A stretch of DNA of 64,000 nucleotides, taken from assembly GCF_026283925.1 (NCBI RefSeq), contig NZ_JAPDPF010000001.1:496001-560000 (forward strand), written 5' to 3'. Positions 24,056 to 32,714 of the stretch are shown one piece after another; position 1 is the first letter of the stretch; each line of letters starts with the position of its first letter. This stretch comes from Dyella halodurans (GTDB taxonomy: Bacteria; Pseudomonadota; Gammaproteobacteria; Xanthomonadales; Rhodanobacteraceae). The position numbers and the translations under genes are program-made. The notes beneath the pieces were generated by a model. The model worked only from the letters and a program-made list of their open reading frames with translations, was not told where the DNA came from and ran no database searches.

Positions 24056-27000
24056 GGATTGATCTCCGACCAGGAACGGCGGCGCCAGATGGATGTGGTG
24101 AATTGGAGTGGTTGGCTCGCATTGGGATTGAGGTTGTTGGTAATCGTCATGCCGGGCAGCAAGCCCTTGCCACCGCCGACCGTGGTGGTGACGGGGACCG
24201 TACCGGAGGTGCGCACGTTGTTGACACGGGCGCCGATGTAGGCAATGCCACCCACGGAGGCGACCGCGGAGCCGGCCGAACCTGTCGTGGCATTCACCAG
24301 CATCACGGCACCGAGTACGGCAGGACTGCAGGGATCGGAACTGCTCGGAATCAAGGTGCTGATCACCGCCGTGTTGGTGTTGAAGATGGCGCCTGGCGTC
24401 ACCACCACACGTTCACCGGCGTCGGTCTGGGTCGTGCCGCTCATGGTTTTCAGGTCGAAGTACCAGCCGCCCTGGCTGGCGCTCACGCTATTGTTGGTAA
24501 GGCTGCGATAGGTGGCACCGTAGTTCGGGTCGGCGGTGTTGGTGATGGTGGTTTCGGATAGGGTCTGCGCCTGCAACATCGCAGGCGTGATGGTGATGGA
24601 CGCGCCGCCGGAATCTACCTCGTCACGGATGCCATACATGGTTTGCAGCGTGGTGCTGGAGTTGTCGCCGGCGCCCAGGTATTTGCCGGTGCCGAACAAC
24701 ACGATGAATCGGTTGGTCGTCGGATCAGGGAACAGGCGAGGCATCACGGTAATGGGCTGGGCGCCCTGGGTCGCAGGCTGGAAGGCCAGGGTGACCTTCC
24801 ACTGGGAGGGCGTGGTACTGGTCAGGTCATAGCGCCAAAGATTGCCGGCTAGGTCACCGGCAAAGGCCACGTCATCGATCTGATCGTTGTTGTAGTCGCC
24901 GAGCACGGGCGAGGACAGGCCATAGCTGCTCACACCGGTGATGTCGGTGCGCGTCTTCAGCTCCTGGATGAGTGCGCCGGTCTCCGCATCCAGCACGAAC
25001 AGCGAGCTATAGCCATTGGCTGCAGCGGCAATGTTCGTGCAGTTGGCAGGCTTGTCGTTCTGGCTGCAGTCTGGGAAGTAGCCGCCAGGTACCAGTACCA
25101 CCCACTTGCCAGTGGCAAGGCGGCCGATATTGGGCTGGCCGTAGGTGTAGCCAAGATTGGCAGGGTTGCCGGCCGTCGTGGAGGGCTGGTCAGCGTCGAA
25201 TTCCCACAGCACCGTGCTGGCGGCCGTCCCTTCCGTCACCGAGGTCGGATTGGTGATGTCCAGTGCGTAGACACCGCGTCCACCCAGGCGCAAGCCACCG
25301 ACCAGGATGGTGTGCCACTTGTTGTCCGAGAAGAACACGTCGCGCGTGACGGGCGTGCTGTTCACGGTGGGGGCAAACGTGAAACTGCTCTTGCTGGTCA
25401 GATTGCCCAGGTTGCCGTAGACCGCACGCGGCACATAGGCCCAGCGCTCCTGTCCGGCCGTGGCGCTCTGGGCCGGGCCGTAGCTGGCGCAGCCGGTCCC
25501 GGAGCTGGGCGGGTTGCATATCAGTGAGGCGTCGAACGCGTGCAACATGCCGTCATTGGCCGCCACGTATAGCGTGCCGGCCCGGTTGATATTGTTGCTG
25601 ACGAACGTGTCATAGGACTGGGCCGTACTGGCGGCTTCCGGCGCGCCAGCTGGCCAGTTGTTGTTGTAGCCGCTGGCGGGATAGCTGACGTAGATCGGCT
25701 GCGCATCGATGATGGCGCCAAGAAGGCTGTTGCGCGTGCGCATGACACCATTGGTCTCCTCGGTGCGGTCGCCGCGCAGATAGTTCACCCGGGTGGCCAG
25801 GGTATCATTGGTACTGTCGTTGGAGGCGGGCGTAGTGAGCCCACTGATCTCACTGGCATCGAACGCGGACGTGCTCTCGAACGGCATGCCCGTGATGGTA
25901 CCCGTGCTGCTCATATTGGCAGTGAGAATTTTGCGGCTCGCAGGCGGCGTGGTGGTGCCATTCGACAACGTCACACCGGCGTCCCACTTGACTGCACCGG
26001 TCGTGCCGTCGGTGTTCAAAGTCAGCGCCTGCAACACACCGCTCCAGTCGATGGAGCTATAGCCGGTGTTATAGGTCACGGCACCCAGCGTGAGCACCGT
26101 TGCATTGACCGCGCTGACCGTCGGTTGCGCTGAACGGGCCGCAATATTGGTAAGGATGCTGGTCAGCTGAGTGATCAGCAGCTGCGGATTGCGGGCGTTG
26201 AAGAACTGGCCGCGGCCGGCGAGCGCCGCATGCCACGTGTCGTCAACGTTTGCGGCGATACCGCCGCCCTGGCCGTTGGGAGCAGGCCAGCCCACGGCGC
26301 CGGACGAGTTCGTGGCACCCGTGCGCAGCAAGCAGGCGTCACTCGTGTCGGGTGCTGTGTTCGTGCAGTCCGTATCGGTGGAGAAGTTGAGCTGGCCGTT
26401 AACGCCGAGGCCGACCAGGTATTCGGACATATGCGGCCAGGTGGCCGGATCGTTCTTCGGATTGAAGTAGATCTCGTTGTTCAGCTGCGTGGTCGGTACC
26501 GACGAGGCGGTAGTCGTGGTCGACGTCACAACGCCCTTGGTCAGGTCGGGCAGGTAGGCCGGCACGATCATGTTGCTCGCCGCGGCATAAAGATCGGGGC
26601 GCAGATTCGTCGCCCAATAGTGGAAGGCGATGTCGGACAGAGACGCGTAACCAGACTTACCTGCGTCGTCCACCGGGTTGAAGATTGACGTGACGCCGGC
26701 GGTGGTGGGATCAGGGAACGCCGTGCCATCCGGCAAGGTGAGAGTGCTTGCCGGCAAGGTCAGCCCTGTTGTTTGCGGACCATCGCCGTTGCTGGCAGAG
26801 TCACCGTTCCACAAACCGTCGGTCACCAGCATATGGAAGTTCTGGCGGCAGTAGAGTTCGTTGCCGGTGGTGGCCCCGTTTGCCGGTGGCTCCCAATAAG
26901 GATCCAACAGATTGCCGGTGGCCCCGGTGTTGTTTGCTCCACGCATAAAGAACGTGCCGGCGCGGTTCACAGCGCTGCGCGTGGGCGTGCCACTGCCGGC

Positions 27001-28431
27001 GGGTACCTGGAATAGCCAGTTGAAGAAGGCGCTGCGATAACAGCTTGGCGGCGTCGCGGTCGTGGCTGGAGTTTGGGCCTTGCTAGGGTCCTTGCTGGGA
27101 TCGCTTGCGACCAGCGTGGCGCAGGTCGACGCATCGAGCAGTTCACTGATGATCGCGGTACTGGGTAGTAGGTAAGTACCGTTGTTGAGGTTCTGCCAGG
27201 CCATACGGATATTGCTGCCAAATCCGCCACTCTGGGTCGTCGCGCCAAGCTGGCCAAATACCAGGGAGAGCGAGGTACGTGCCATCTGATTGCGTGTGCG
27301 GTAATAGGCATACCAGTTGGCAAAGTTCTGGTATTGGCTGCTGGGTACGGGCACGGCCTCCCAGTTGCTGGCGTTATACAGCACCGTGGCGTCGGGTACA
27401 CCGTATTGGTCGACATTGACGGTGACACCAGTCTTCAGCCGGTAGTAGTACGGTCCCCAGTTGGGATAGGTGGCCGTGGTGCCGTCGCTGAGCGTATGCG
27501 ATGCCCCGTCCATCGGGCTCGCGCCCGTGTACATGTCACCACCGCCGCCACCCGCTGCGGAGCCGGTGCCGCATTGCCAGCGGTTGTCTGTGGTGGACGT
27601 GGACCAGCTGTAGTAGCTGGCGGCAGTGCTCGCTGTGCTCGAATTCGTCGTGCAGGTCTGGCCACTGGGGCAGGTGGTTCCCCAGTTCAAACGACCATTG
27701 GCAGTCCAGGTATAGAACGTATAGGTCGTTTTTCCCTTTGACGTCTTCGCGCTCGACGTATTGGTTGTGCACGAACCGGCATCGGCGCTGCTGGGACATG
27801 CGCTGAAGCTGGCGGAGTAAACCGTCGGAATGCTGGCCACCACGCCGGTAAAGTCGGTACGCGCCCCTAGGCTTGGCAGGTCGAGGTCTGGATTATTGTT
27901 ATAGGCGGCCGCCACGGCGGCGGCCGCGCCCAGCGGGCGATTGATCACGATGCCATCAACCCAGACTGCTTTCAGGCTTTTGTCAGCAACGGGGAACGAT
28001 GTGCCGTCGGTATACATCGGCGGGCTGTAGGTGATGTTGGGGTTGTAATACACGCCGTTCATGGTGAGACCGCGAACTGCAGCATCGCTGCCGGTCAAGT
28101 GATCGGCATCGATCAGGCCCGCACAGCGCCAAGGGCCGCCGCTCCAGTCCCAGCCCGAATTGAGCAGGCCGCCGCTGTTATTGGTGGTGTAGGGCGGTGC
28201 GTCATTGAGGCGGTTCGACTGCATCGATCCCGAGTCGTCGAACGTCATGACGATATTCGGCGCGACGGCCTGCGTTTGATTCGGTGGCGTCGGGCTCAGC
28301 TCCGTCGTGCCGAGCGACGTGCTTGCTGCCTGGGCTACGGGCGTAAACGGCGCGGCGAAGCCACTGAGGAGTGTCAGCAGCACGGCTGAAATGCCGAGGC
28401 GCAGGCGCTGGGAAGAAAGGCGAGTCGACAT
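24052..28431 (-). CDS. pilY1: Type IV pilus tip adhesin/assembly protein PilY1
   Basis: A secreted 1459-residue protein with a signal peptide (about 1-36). The N-terminal half has a vWA-like metal site FDDSGSM (Asp65-x-Ser67-x-Ser69). The C-terminal half is the PilY1 beta-propeller (WAYVPRAVYGNLGNL, LHAFDA, GGRGVYALDIT), with the EF-hand-like calcium loop DYNNDQIDD followed by VAFAGDLAGNLWRYD. PilY1 primes pilus assembly, and calcium binding controls retraction. The start is ATG 28431 with GGAG 9 bases upstream; a TTG 21 bases earlier overlaps pilX. The Thr/Ser/Gly-rich N-terminal half is the part expected to vary between strains. Confidence 0.93.
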   Translation of the reverse strand: MSTRLSSQRLRLGISAVLLTLLSGFAAPFTPVAQAASTSLGTTELSPTPPNQTQAVAPNIVMTFDDSGSMQSNRLNDAPPYTTNNSGGLLNSGWDWSGGPWRCAGLIDADHLTGSDAAVRGLTMNGVYYNPNITYSPPMYTDGTSFPVADKSLKAVWVDGIVINRPLGAAAAVAAAYNNNPDLDLPSLGARTDFTGVVASIPTVYSASFSACPSSADAGSCTTNTSSAKTSKGKTTYTFYTWTANGRLNWGTTCPSGQTCTTNSSTASTAASYYSWSTSTTDNRWQCGTGSAAGGGGGDMYTGASPMDGASHTLSDGTTATYPNWGPYYYRLKTGVTVNVDQYGVPDATVLYNASNWEAVPVPSSQYQNFANWYAYYRTRNQMARTSLSLVFGQLGATTQSGGFGSNIRMAWQNLNNGTYLLPSTAIISELLDASTCATLVASDPSKDPSKAQTPATTATPPSCYRSAFFNWLFQVPAGSGTPTRSAVNRAGTFFMRGANNTGATGNLLDPYWEPPANGATTGNELYCRQNFHMLVTDGLWNGDSASNGDGPQTTGLTLPASTLTLPDGTAFPDPTTAGVTSIFNPVDDAGKSGYASLSDIAFHYWATNLRPDLYAAASNMIVPAYLPDLTKGVVTSTTTTASSVPTTQLNNEIYFNPKNDPATWPHMSEYLVGLGVNGQLNFSTDTDCTNTAPDTSDACLLRTGATNSSGAVGWPAPNGQGGGIAANVDDTWHAALAGRGQFFNARNPQLLITQLTSILTNIAARSAQPTVSAVNATVLTLGAVTYNTGYSSIDWSGVLQALTLNTDGTTGAVKWDAGVTLSNGTTTPPASRKILTANMSSTGTITGMPFESTSAFDASEISGLTTPASNDSTNDTLATRVNYLRGDRTEETNGVMRTRNSLLGAIIDAQPIYVSYPASGYNNNWPAGAPEAASTAQSYDTFVSNNINRAGTLYVAANDGMLHAFDASLICNPPSSGTGCASYGPAQSATAGQERWAYVPRAVYGNLGNLTSKSSFTFAPTVNSTPVTRDVFFSDNKWHTILVGGLRLGGRGVYALDITNPTSVTEGTAASTVLWEFDADQPSTTAGNPANLGYTYGQPNIGRLATGKWVVLVPGGYFPDCSQNDKPANCTNIAAAANGYSSLFVLDAETGALIQELKTRTDITGVSSYGLSSPVLGDYNNDQIDDVAFAGDLAGNLWRYDLTSTTPSQWKVTLAFQPATQGAQPITVMPRLFPDPTTNRFIVLFGTGKYLGAGDNSSTTLQTMYGIRDEVDSGGASITITPAMLQAQTLSETTITNTADPNYGATYRSLTNNSVSASQGGWYFDLKTMSGTTQTDAGERVVVTPGAIFNTNTAVISTLIPSSSDPCSPAVLGAVMLVNATTGSAGSAVASVGGIAYIGARVNNVRTSGTVPVTTTVGGGKGLLPGMTITNNLNPNASQPLQFTTSIWRRRSWSEINP

Positions 28432-28448
28432 GGTCTGGATGCTCCGGC

Positions 28449-29108
28449 TCAATTGTTTGCCTGGGCGTCAAAAGTGCTTTGCACCACTCGCACGGCGTTG
28501 GGATTGCCACCCGTGGCTCGCGCGGTGATACGGAAGACATGCGTATTGAGCTGGCCGGGACCGCCGTTGTTGGGGCCGGTATCGCCCGATTCCCTCGCGG
28601 TGCCGCCGCCTGGCGGCAGCTCCGGTCCCATGTCCTCGATGATGTACATCGGGTTGTTGGACAGTTGAGCGGTGAGCAGGCTGCTGGCGGTGTAGTCGAT
28701 CGAACCACCCGGGCCCATGTAGGTGTGGCCAATGGTGGGGATCCATCCCTGGCTGGTGCGGAAGGTGGTGACGGAGCCGCCCGTGCCATACGGCGGGTTA
28801 CTCGGGTTGTAGACGACGCAGCCGTCGTCACTCGAGATGACGCCGTTAAGACAGTCGAGATGGCCGCCGACATTGCTGGTGCTGGTCCAGAGCTTCCACT
28901 CTGCGCCGCGCAGTGCCGTTTCTGCACTCATCTGCGCCTGTTGGGCATTACGCAGACTGCCGGCCATGCGTTCCTGCAGCAGTGAGCGACCGGATGCCCC
29001 GATGGCCAGGATGGTCAGCAGCAGCATGAAGATGAGCGCCACGATAAGCACGGCACCACGTTGGCCGCGACGTGATGGCTGGTCTTTCGGTGATCGTGAC
29101 TGCTTCAT
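28449..29108 (-). CDS. pilX: Type IV minor pilin PilX
   Basis: A 219-residue protein starting RRGQRGAVLIVALIFMLLLTILAIGASG, the PilX leader and helix (Gly/Ala cleavage, no Glu+5 in the usual place, as in PilX/GspK-like pilins), then QERMAGSLRNAQQAQMSAETALRGAE, the family hallmark. Two Cys in the C-terminal domain (LDCLNG, DGCVVY) may form a disulfide. It ends 18 bases before the pilY1 start. Confidence 0.9.
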   Translation of the reverse strand: MKQSRSPKDQPSRRGQRGAVLIVALIFMLLLTILAIGASGRSLLQERMAGSLRNAQQAQMSAETALRGAEWKLWTSTSNVGGHLDCLNGVISSDDGCVVYNPSNPPYGTGGSVTTFRTSQGWIPTIGHTYMGPGGSIDYTASSLLTAQLSNNPMYIIEDMGPELPPGGGTARESGDTGPNNGGPGQLNTHVFRITARATGGNPNAVRVVQSTFDAQANN

Positions 29109-29229
29109 GGTGAACTCCGCTCTGCTCGATCCAGTGTGGCGCTGCCGTAAGTCAGAAGGGCCCGCCCGACATGGATCGGTAGGTAAAAATCAAGTCTCCG
29201 CGTGAACTGGCGCGCACGTGGAGGCGTGG

Positions 29230-30582
29230 TCATGGGTTGAAGTTGCGCAGTGAGATCAGCGCGGTGAATTCGCGACGCAGCAGTGGGTTGACAAAGTTCT
29301 GCTGGGCCGGGGTCACCTTGCGTCCGGCGGCACCCGGCGCTGCCGGCGTCGTGATGCCATCAGTCTGGTAGGTGTACTGCTGCTCATCCGCGGACAGCGT
29401 GTAAAGCGGCACCTGACCATTCATCAGCAAGTCCACCTCAATGCTCTTGACCGCACGCCACAAGCAACCCCGGTCGGCGGGGTCGAGCGGAGCGGGCAGC
29501 ATCGGGACGCAGCCGGTGGTCGCGACGGTGCTTGCATCCACCGTCGCTGCGCTGAGAAATTGCGTGGTGCCGTCGGGGTATTCCACGCCGTATTTGAAGT
29601 CGAGGCGTTCGATGCCGCGCACCACTTCGGCGGGTTGATTGGCCGGGTTGTTGCTGTTGACGGAACGCATCAGCGCGCCGGTGGTGGTGCCGTCATGGTT
29701 GTCCACCACTTGGAGGTAATAAGTGACCGTTTGAAAGTCCGTATTGAGATCGAACAGCATGGGGGCGGCCATGCCTTGCTGCCCCAGGATCTGGGAGAAG
29801 TTGGAAGCAAGCGGAGTGAGCGTTGCTGAACCCTGTCCCGAGACGCCAAAAATCTGCCCCGCTGAACAATTGGCCACCAGCATCAAGTCGTTTGCGTGAA
29901 TGTTGGTGATCGCAGGTTCGCTGCCAGTCGGGGCCAAATTGATCTGGGTGATGGCGCCGGCCGCATTGGTCGTCAGGGTGCTGCCGGTGGCGCTGCCGGT
30001 CGGGTAGAGGGTCCAGCCAGCACTGGGATTGACATAGCGCATGGTGAGTACGGAGGTGCCCACGACTCGACTGCCCACGCCCACACCTGGTGCTGGAATG
30101 GTCGTCGCCGACACGCTCGGTTCCACTGGCGTGCAGGTGCCAGTGGCCGGACAGTCATAGCCGCGCATCGACAGGAACGAAGGTAGCGGATACGCCGTCG
30201 CCGTCGGCGACGCCGGATAACTGCCAGTACCCCAGAGGGTGGTGACGTCGCTCATCGCGCTGGTCAGCGTGGTGCCGGGGACGTAGACGGTTGGTGCGCG
30301 CAGGCCATCGACGTAGACGCCGCCCGCGCCGAGCGTCGCTGGACCGGCGCTGTTGTTGCAGTACTGCCCGTTCGCGGAAGAAATATCGCTGCTGATGCGC
30401 GTGATCGCATAGCGACCTTGTTCCTGCAGGCGCGCCAGCTGGGTCTGCACGCGGTTGCTGCTGGAGGTGGAGATGAAGATGGAAACGATGCCGGCGGCGA
30501 CGAGCAGGCCGAGCACCATGGCGATCATGAGCTCGATCAGGGAGAAGCCGCCTTGGTGACGGGAGCGCCTTTGCAAAGTCAT
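29230..30582 (-). CDS. pilW: Type IV pilus minor pilin PilW
   Basis: A 450-residue minor pilin with leader HQGG/FSLIELMIAMVLGLLVAAGIVSIF and the PilW motif RVQTQLARLQEQGRYAI, then a large C-terminal beta domain with several Cys. It is longer than P. aeruginosa PilW (about 270) but in the range of Xanthomonadales homologues. Its start overlaps pilV by 4 bases; 121 bases without a visible feature separate it from pilX. Confidence 0.9.
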   Translation of the reverse strand: MTLQRRSRHQGGFSLIELMIAMVLGLLVAAGIVSIFISTSSSNRVQTQLARLQEQGRYAITRISSDISSANGQYCNNSAGPATLGAGGVYVDGLRAPTVYVPGTTLTSAMSDVTTLWGTGSYPASPTATAYPLPSFLSMRGYDCPATGTCTPVEPSVSATTIPAPGVGVGSRVVGTSVLTMRYVNPSAGWTLYPTGSATGSTLTTNAAGAITQINLAPTGSEPAITNIHANDLMLVANCSAGQIFGVSGQGSATLTPLASNFSQILGQQGMAAPMLFDLNTDFQTVTYYLQVVDNHDGTTTGALMRSVNSNNPANQPAEVVRGIERLDFKYGVEYPDGTTQFLSAATVDASTVATTGCVPMLPAPLDPADRGCLWRAVKSIEVDLLMNGQVPLYTLSADEQQYTYQTDGITTPAAPGAAGRKVTPAQQNFVNPLLRREFTALISLRNFNP

Positions 30583-31106
30583 GGCTGGAACTCCCAGACA
30601 AACTGTTGAGTTATGGCCGAGCTATCGGTGCCGACGGTGTCGCCTGTCTGGCGCTCGCTCCAGGTAATCGTCATGGTGCAGTTGCCGCCATAGGGAGGGC
30701 GCATCGAGACCTGGTTGGCCGAGGGGGTGTAGGTGATCCCGGTCTGCGAGCAGGCGATCGTTGCGCCTGGCTTAGGCAGGAACGCTGCCAGCTGGCTGTT
30801 CCATGCGGCAAGGTCGGCTGTCGCCAGCTGATCCGGCGTGCAACTGGCGGTCTGGCAATTCTGGGTGCCGCTGAATGGAATGGTCTGGTTGTAGCTGCCA
30901 TCCCATACCGCGGCCGGGTTGGCGCGCATGCGATCGGCCATATTGCCGGCCAGGAAGGCAACCTGGGTGCGCAGGTAGGCGGCCTGATTCGAGCGCGTGG
31001 CCATCATCAGCAGGCCAGCCATGCCAATCAGGCTGACGCTGAAGATCAGTACGGCCATCAGCACTTCGATCAGCGAGACGCCTCGCTGACGCGACAAGAC
31101 TTGCAT
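30579..31106 (-). CDS. pilV: Type IV pilus minor pilin PilV
   Basis: A 175-residue minor pilin with leader RQRG/VSLIEVLMAVLIFSVSLIGMAGL and the PilV-typical RSNQAAYLRTQVAFLAGNMADRMRANPAA. It is the first gene of the minus-strand operon pilV-pilW-pilX-pilY1-pilE-fimT/U. ATG 31106 begins 15 residues before the hydrophobic helix, as expected; the upstream open frame has no family similarity. A fimU gene normally precedes pilV in related operons, but here the GspH-like gene is last. Confidence 0.9.
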   Translation of the reverse strand: MQVLSRQRGVSLIEVLMAVLIFSVSLIGMAGLLMMATRSNQAAYLRTQVAFLAGNMADRMRANPAAVWDGSYNQTIPFSGTQNCQTASCTPDQLATADLAAWNSQLAAFLPKPGATIACSQTGITYTPSANQVSMRPPYGGNCTMTITWSERQTGDTVGTDSSAITQQFVWEFQP

Positions 31107-31509
31107 AGCGTATTCCCCTGTTCCCCGAGCCCTTGATTGAATGATGGCGCCTACGCGTTGCAACTCTCGGTGAGCTGGCGGGGCATAGGCGATCAAGCAA
31201 TACGAGCGTTGCCACCGGCCGTTCGTGTAACCGATGGATGGCTAAATTCTCGTACTAGAGGCGTCGGATTTCGACTGCCGTCCGTCGGGGAAATGCCGCC
31301 TTCCGTCACAACTAGGTGATTGAGTTCAAAGAAAATGGCGCAAATTCTTGCGATGTGTGATGCGTCATTGCCGTGATGCCGGGACACCGGCCACTTCCCT
31401 CGCGTTGGAGTCAGGTTTCGGGCTCGTAGAAAGATCTGACAAGCACCGGCCGCTTGATTGGTCAGGCTTGCGCTAGCCTTGGACGCGTGGATTTCAGGAG
31501 GACGGCGAC
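31107..31509. other. Divergent intergenic region pilV / panE-like
   Basis: A 403-base gap holding promoters for both directions. It contains A/T-richer stretches around 31230-31360 but no repeat, hairpin terminator or coding frame I trust. A sigma-54-like TGGC...TTGC pair at 31336-31351 faces the reductase gene, but its spacing is one base too long. Confidence 0.4.
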
Positions 31510-32442
31510 ATGCGCATTCTGGTGATTGGTGCGGGCGCGACTGGGGGCTATTTCGGTGGCCGGTTGCTTGAGAGCGGGCAGGACGTCACCTTTCTGGTGC
31601 GCGCGAAGCGCGCCGAGCAACTGGCCCGGCACGGCCTGGTGATCCGCAGCGGCGTTGGCGACGCGGTGCTGCCGTCACCGCCGTCGCTTCAGGCGGGCGA
31701 GTTGCGCGAAACATTCGACTTGATCCTGTTGAGCTGCAAGGCCTATCACTTGCCGCAGGTGATCGAGGACATGGCCCAGGCTGTCGGGCCGCAAAGCATG
31801 ATCCTGCCCTTGCTCAACGGCATGCGGCACCTCGATCTGCTGGATGCGCGTTTCGGCGCGGATCGCGTGCTGGGCGGGCAGTGCGTCATCGCGGCGACGC
31901 TGGATGCGGAAGGAGCGGTGCGGCATCTGAATCAGTCGCATGGCCTCACCTTCGGTGAGCGTGACGGCACACGCTCGGAGCGCGTCGAGCGGGTCGCCCA
32001 GAGCATGGCGAATGCGCGATTCGAGCCGCGCCTCAGCACCAGCATTCTGCAGGACATGTGGGACAAGTGGGTGTTCCTGGCGACGCTGGCGGGTATCACG
32101 TGTTTGATGCGCGCGCCGGTGGGCGACATTGTGGCTGCGCCAGGTGGATTACAGGCGACGTTGCAGTTGTTGGACGACTGTCGAAGTGTCGCGGCACGCA
32201 ACGGCCACGCCCCTACCGATGCCGTGCTCGCGCGTGCGCATTCGATGCTTACCGAAAAGGGCTCCGCGCTGAGTGCTTCGATGATGCGTGATCTGGAGCA
32301 GGGTGGTCTTATTGAGGCCGACCATGTGGTGGGCGATCTATTGGCGCGTGGGGAAGCATCCGAAGAGGCGTCGCCCATGCTGCGCGTGGCGTATGCGCAT
32401 TTGAAGGCTTATGAGGCGAGGCGATCGCGGGTGAAGTCCTGA
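31510..32442 (+). CDS. panE: 2-dehydropantoate 2-reductase family protein
   Basis: A 310-residue ketopantoate reductase-type enzyme (NADPH-dependent reduction of 2-dehydropantoate to pantoate, in CoA synthesis). The Rossmann motif GAGATGGYFGGRL opens the protein; LLSCKAYHL, PLLNGMRHLD, DMWDKWVFLATLAGITCLMR (with the family Lys) and the C-terminal helical domain SMMRDLEQGGLIEADHVVGDLL all fit. AGGAGG lies 7 bases before the ATG. Family members can act on other 2-oxo acids, so the gene symbol is probable rather than certain. Confidence 0.87.
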   Translation: MRILVIGAGATGGYFGGRLLESGQDVTFLVRAKRAEQLARHGLVIRSGVGDAVLPSPPSLQAGELRETFDLILLSCKAYHLPQVIEDMAQAVGPQSMILPLLNGMRHLDLLDARFGADRVLGGQCVIAATLDAEGAVRHLNQSHGLTFGERDGTRSERVERVAQSMANARFEPRLSTSILQDMWDKWVFLATLAGITCLMRAPVGDIVAAPGGLQATLQLLDDCRSVAARNGHAPTDAVLARAHSMLTEKGSALSASMMRDLEQGGLIEADHVVGDLLARGEASEEASPMLRVAYAHLKAYEARRSRVKS

Positions 32443-32450
32443 GGCGCCAA

Positions 32451-32547
32451 CTTCCTCTCCCCTTCGGGGCACGCGGAGAGGCGCCATGGATGGCGCCGGC
32501 TTTGGGGAGCGAGGAGAGGATTGAGGTGAGGGGTGGGTGCTCGCGGT
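32451..32547. repeat. Degenerate CTCTCCCC-type repeat (forward)
   Basis: It begins CCTCTCCCCTTCGGGG and ends GGTGAGGGGTGGGTGCTCGC like the other family members, but about 45 extra bases containing GGCGCCATGGATGGCGCC split the hairpin. It faces an opposite-orientation copy at 32598-32632. Confidence 0.7.
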
Positions 32548-32597
32548 AGGGTCTCTACAAAGCCCGATTTAGCTGTGGTCCATCGCAAGATTGGCCC

Positions 32598-32632
32598 CTC
32601 ACCCCGGCCCTCTCCCCGGAGGGGAGAGGGAG
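32598..32632. repeat. CTCTCCCC-type repeat (reverse)
   Basis: CCCCTCACCCCGGCCCTCTC then CCCGGAGGGGAGAGGG, the reverse orientation of the family. With 32451-32547 it forms a head-to-head pair, as at 52571-52712. Confidence 0.8.
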
Positions 32633-32637
32633 AAAAG

Positions 32638-32671
32638 AAAAAGGCGCCGCGCTTTCGCGCGACGCCTTTTT
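32638..32671. terminator. Bidirectional intrinsic terminator
   Basis: AAAAAGGCG and CGCCTTTTT pair around an inner CGCG/CGCG stem with one mismatch. A- and T-runs on both sides make it work on either strand. It terminates the minus-strand M13 peptidase gene, 44 bases past its stop, and possibly the plus-strand reductase. Confidence 0.85.
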
Positions 32672-32714
32672 GCTTTCGGGAACGGTTACGACAGATGTCG
32701 CAGCCGTGCGTTGC

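Noticed and set aside
31336-31352. Sigma-54-like promoter TGGC...TTGC upstream of the panE-like gene
   Set aside because: The distance between the GG and GC dinucleotides is one base longer than sigma-54 tolerates, and the motif points to the reductase, not to the pilin operon.
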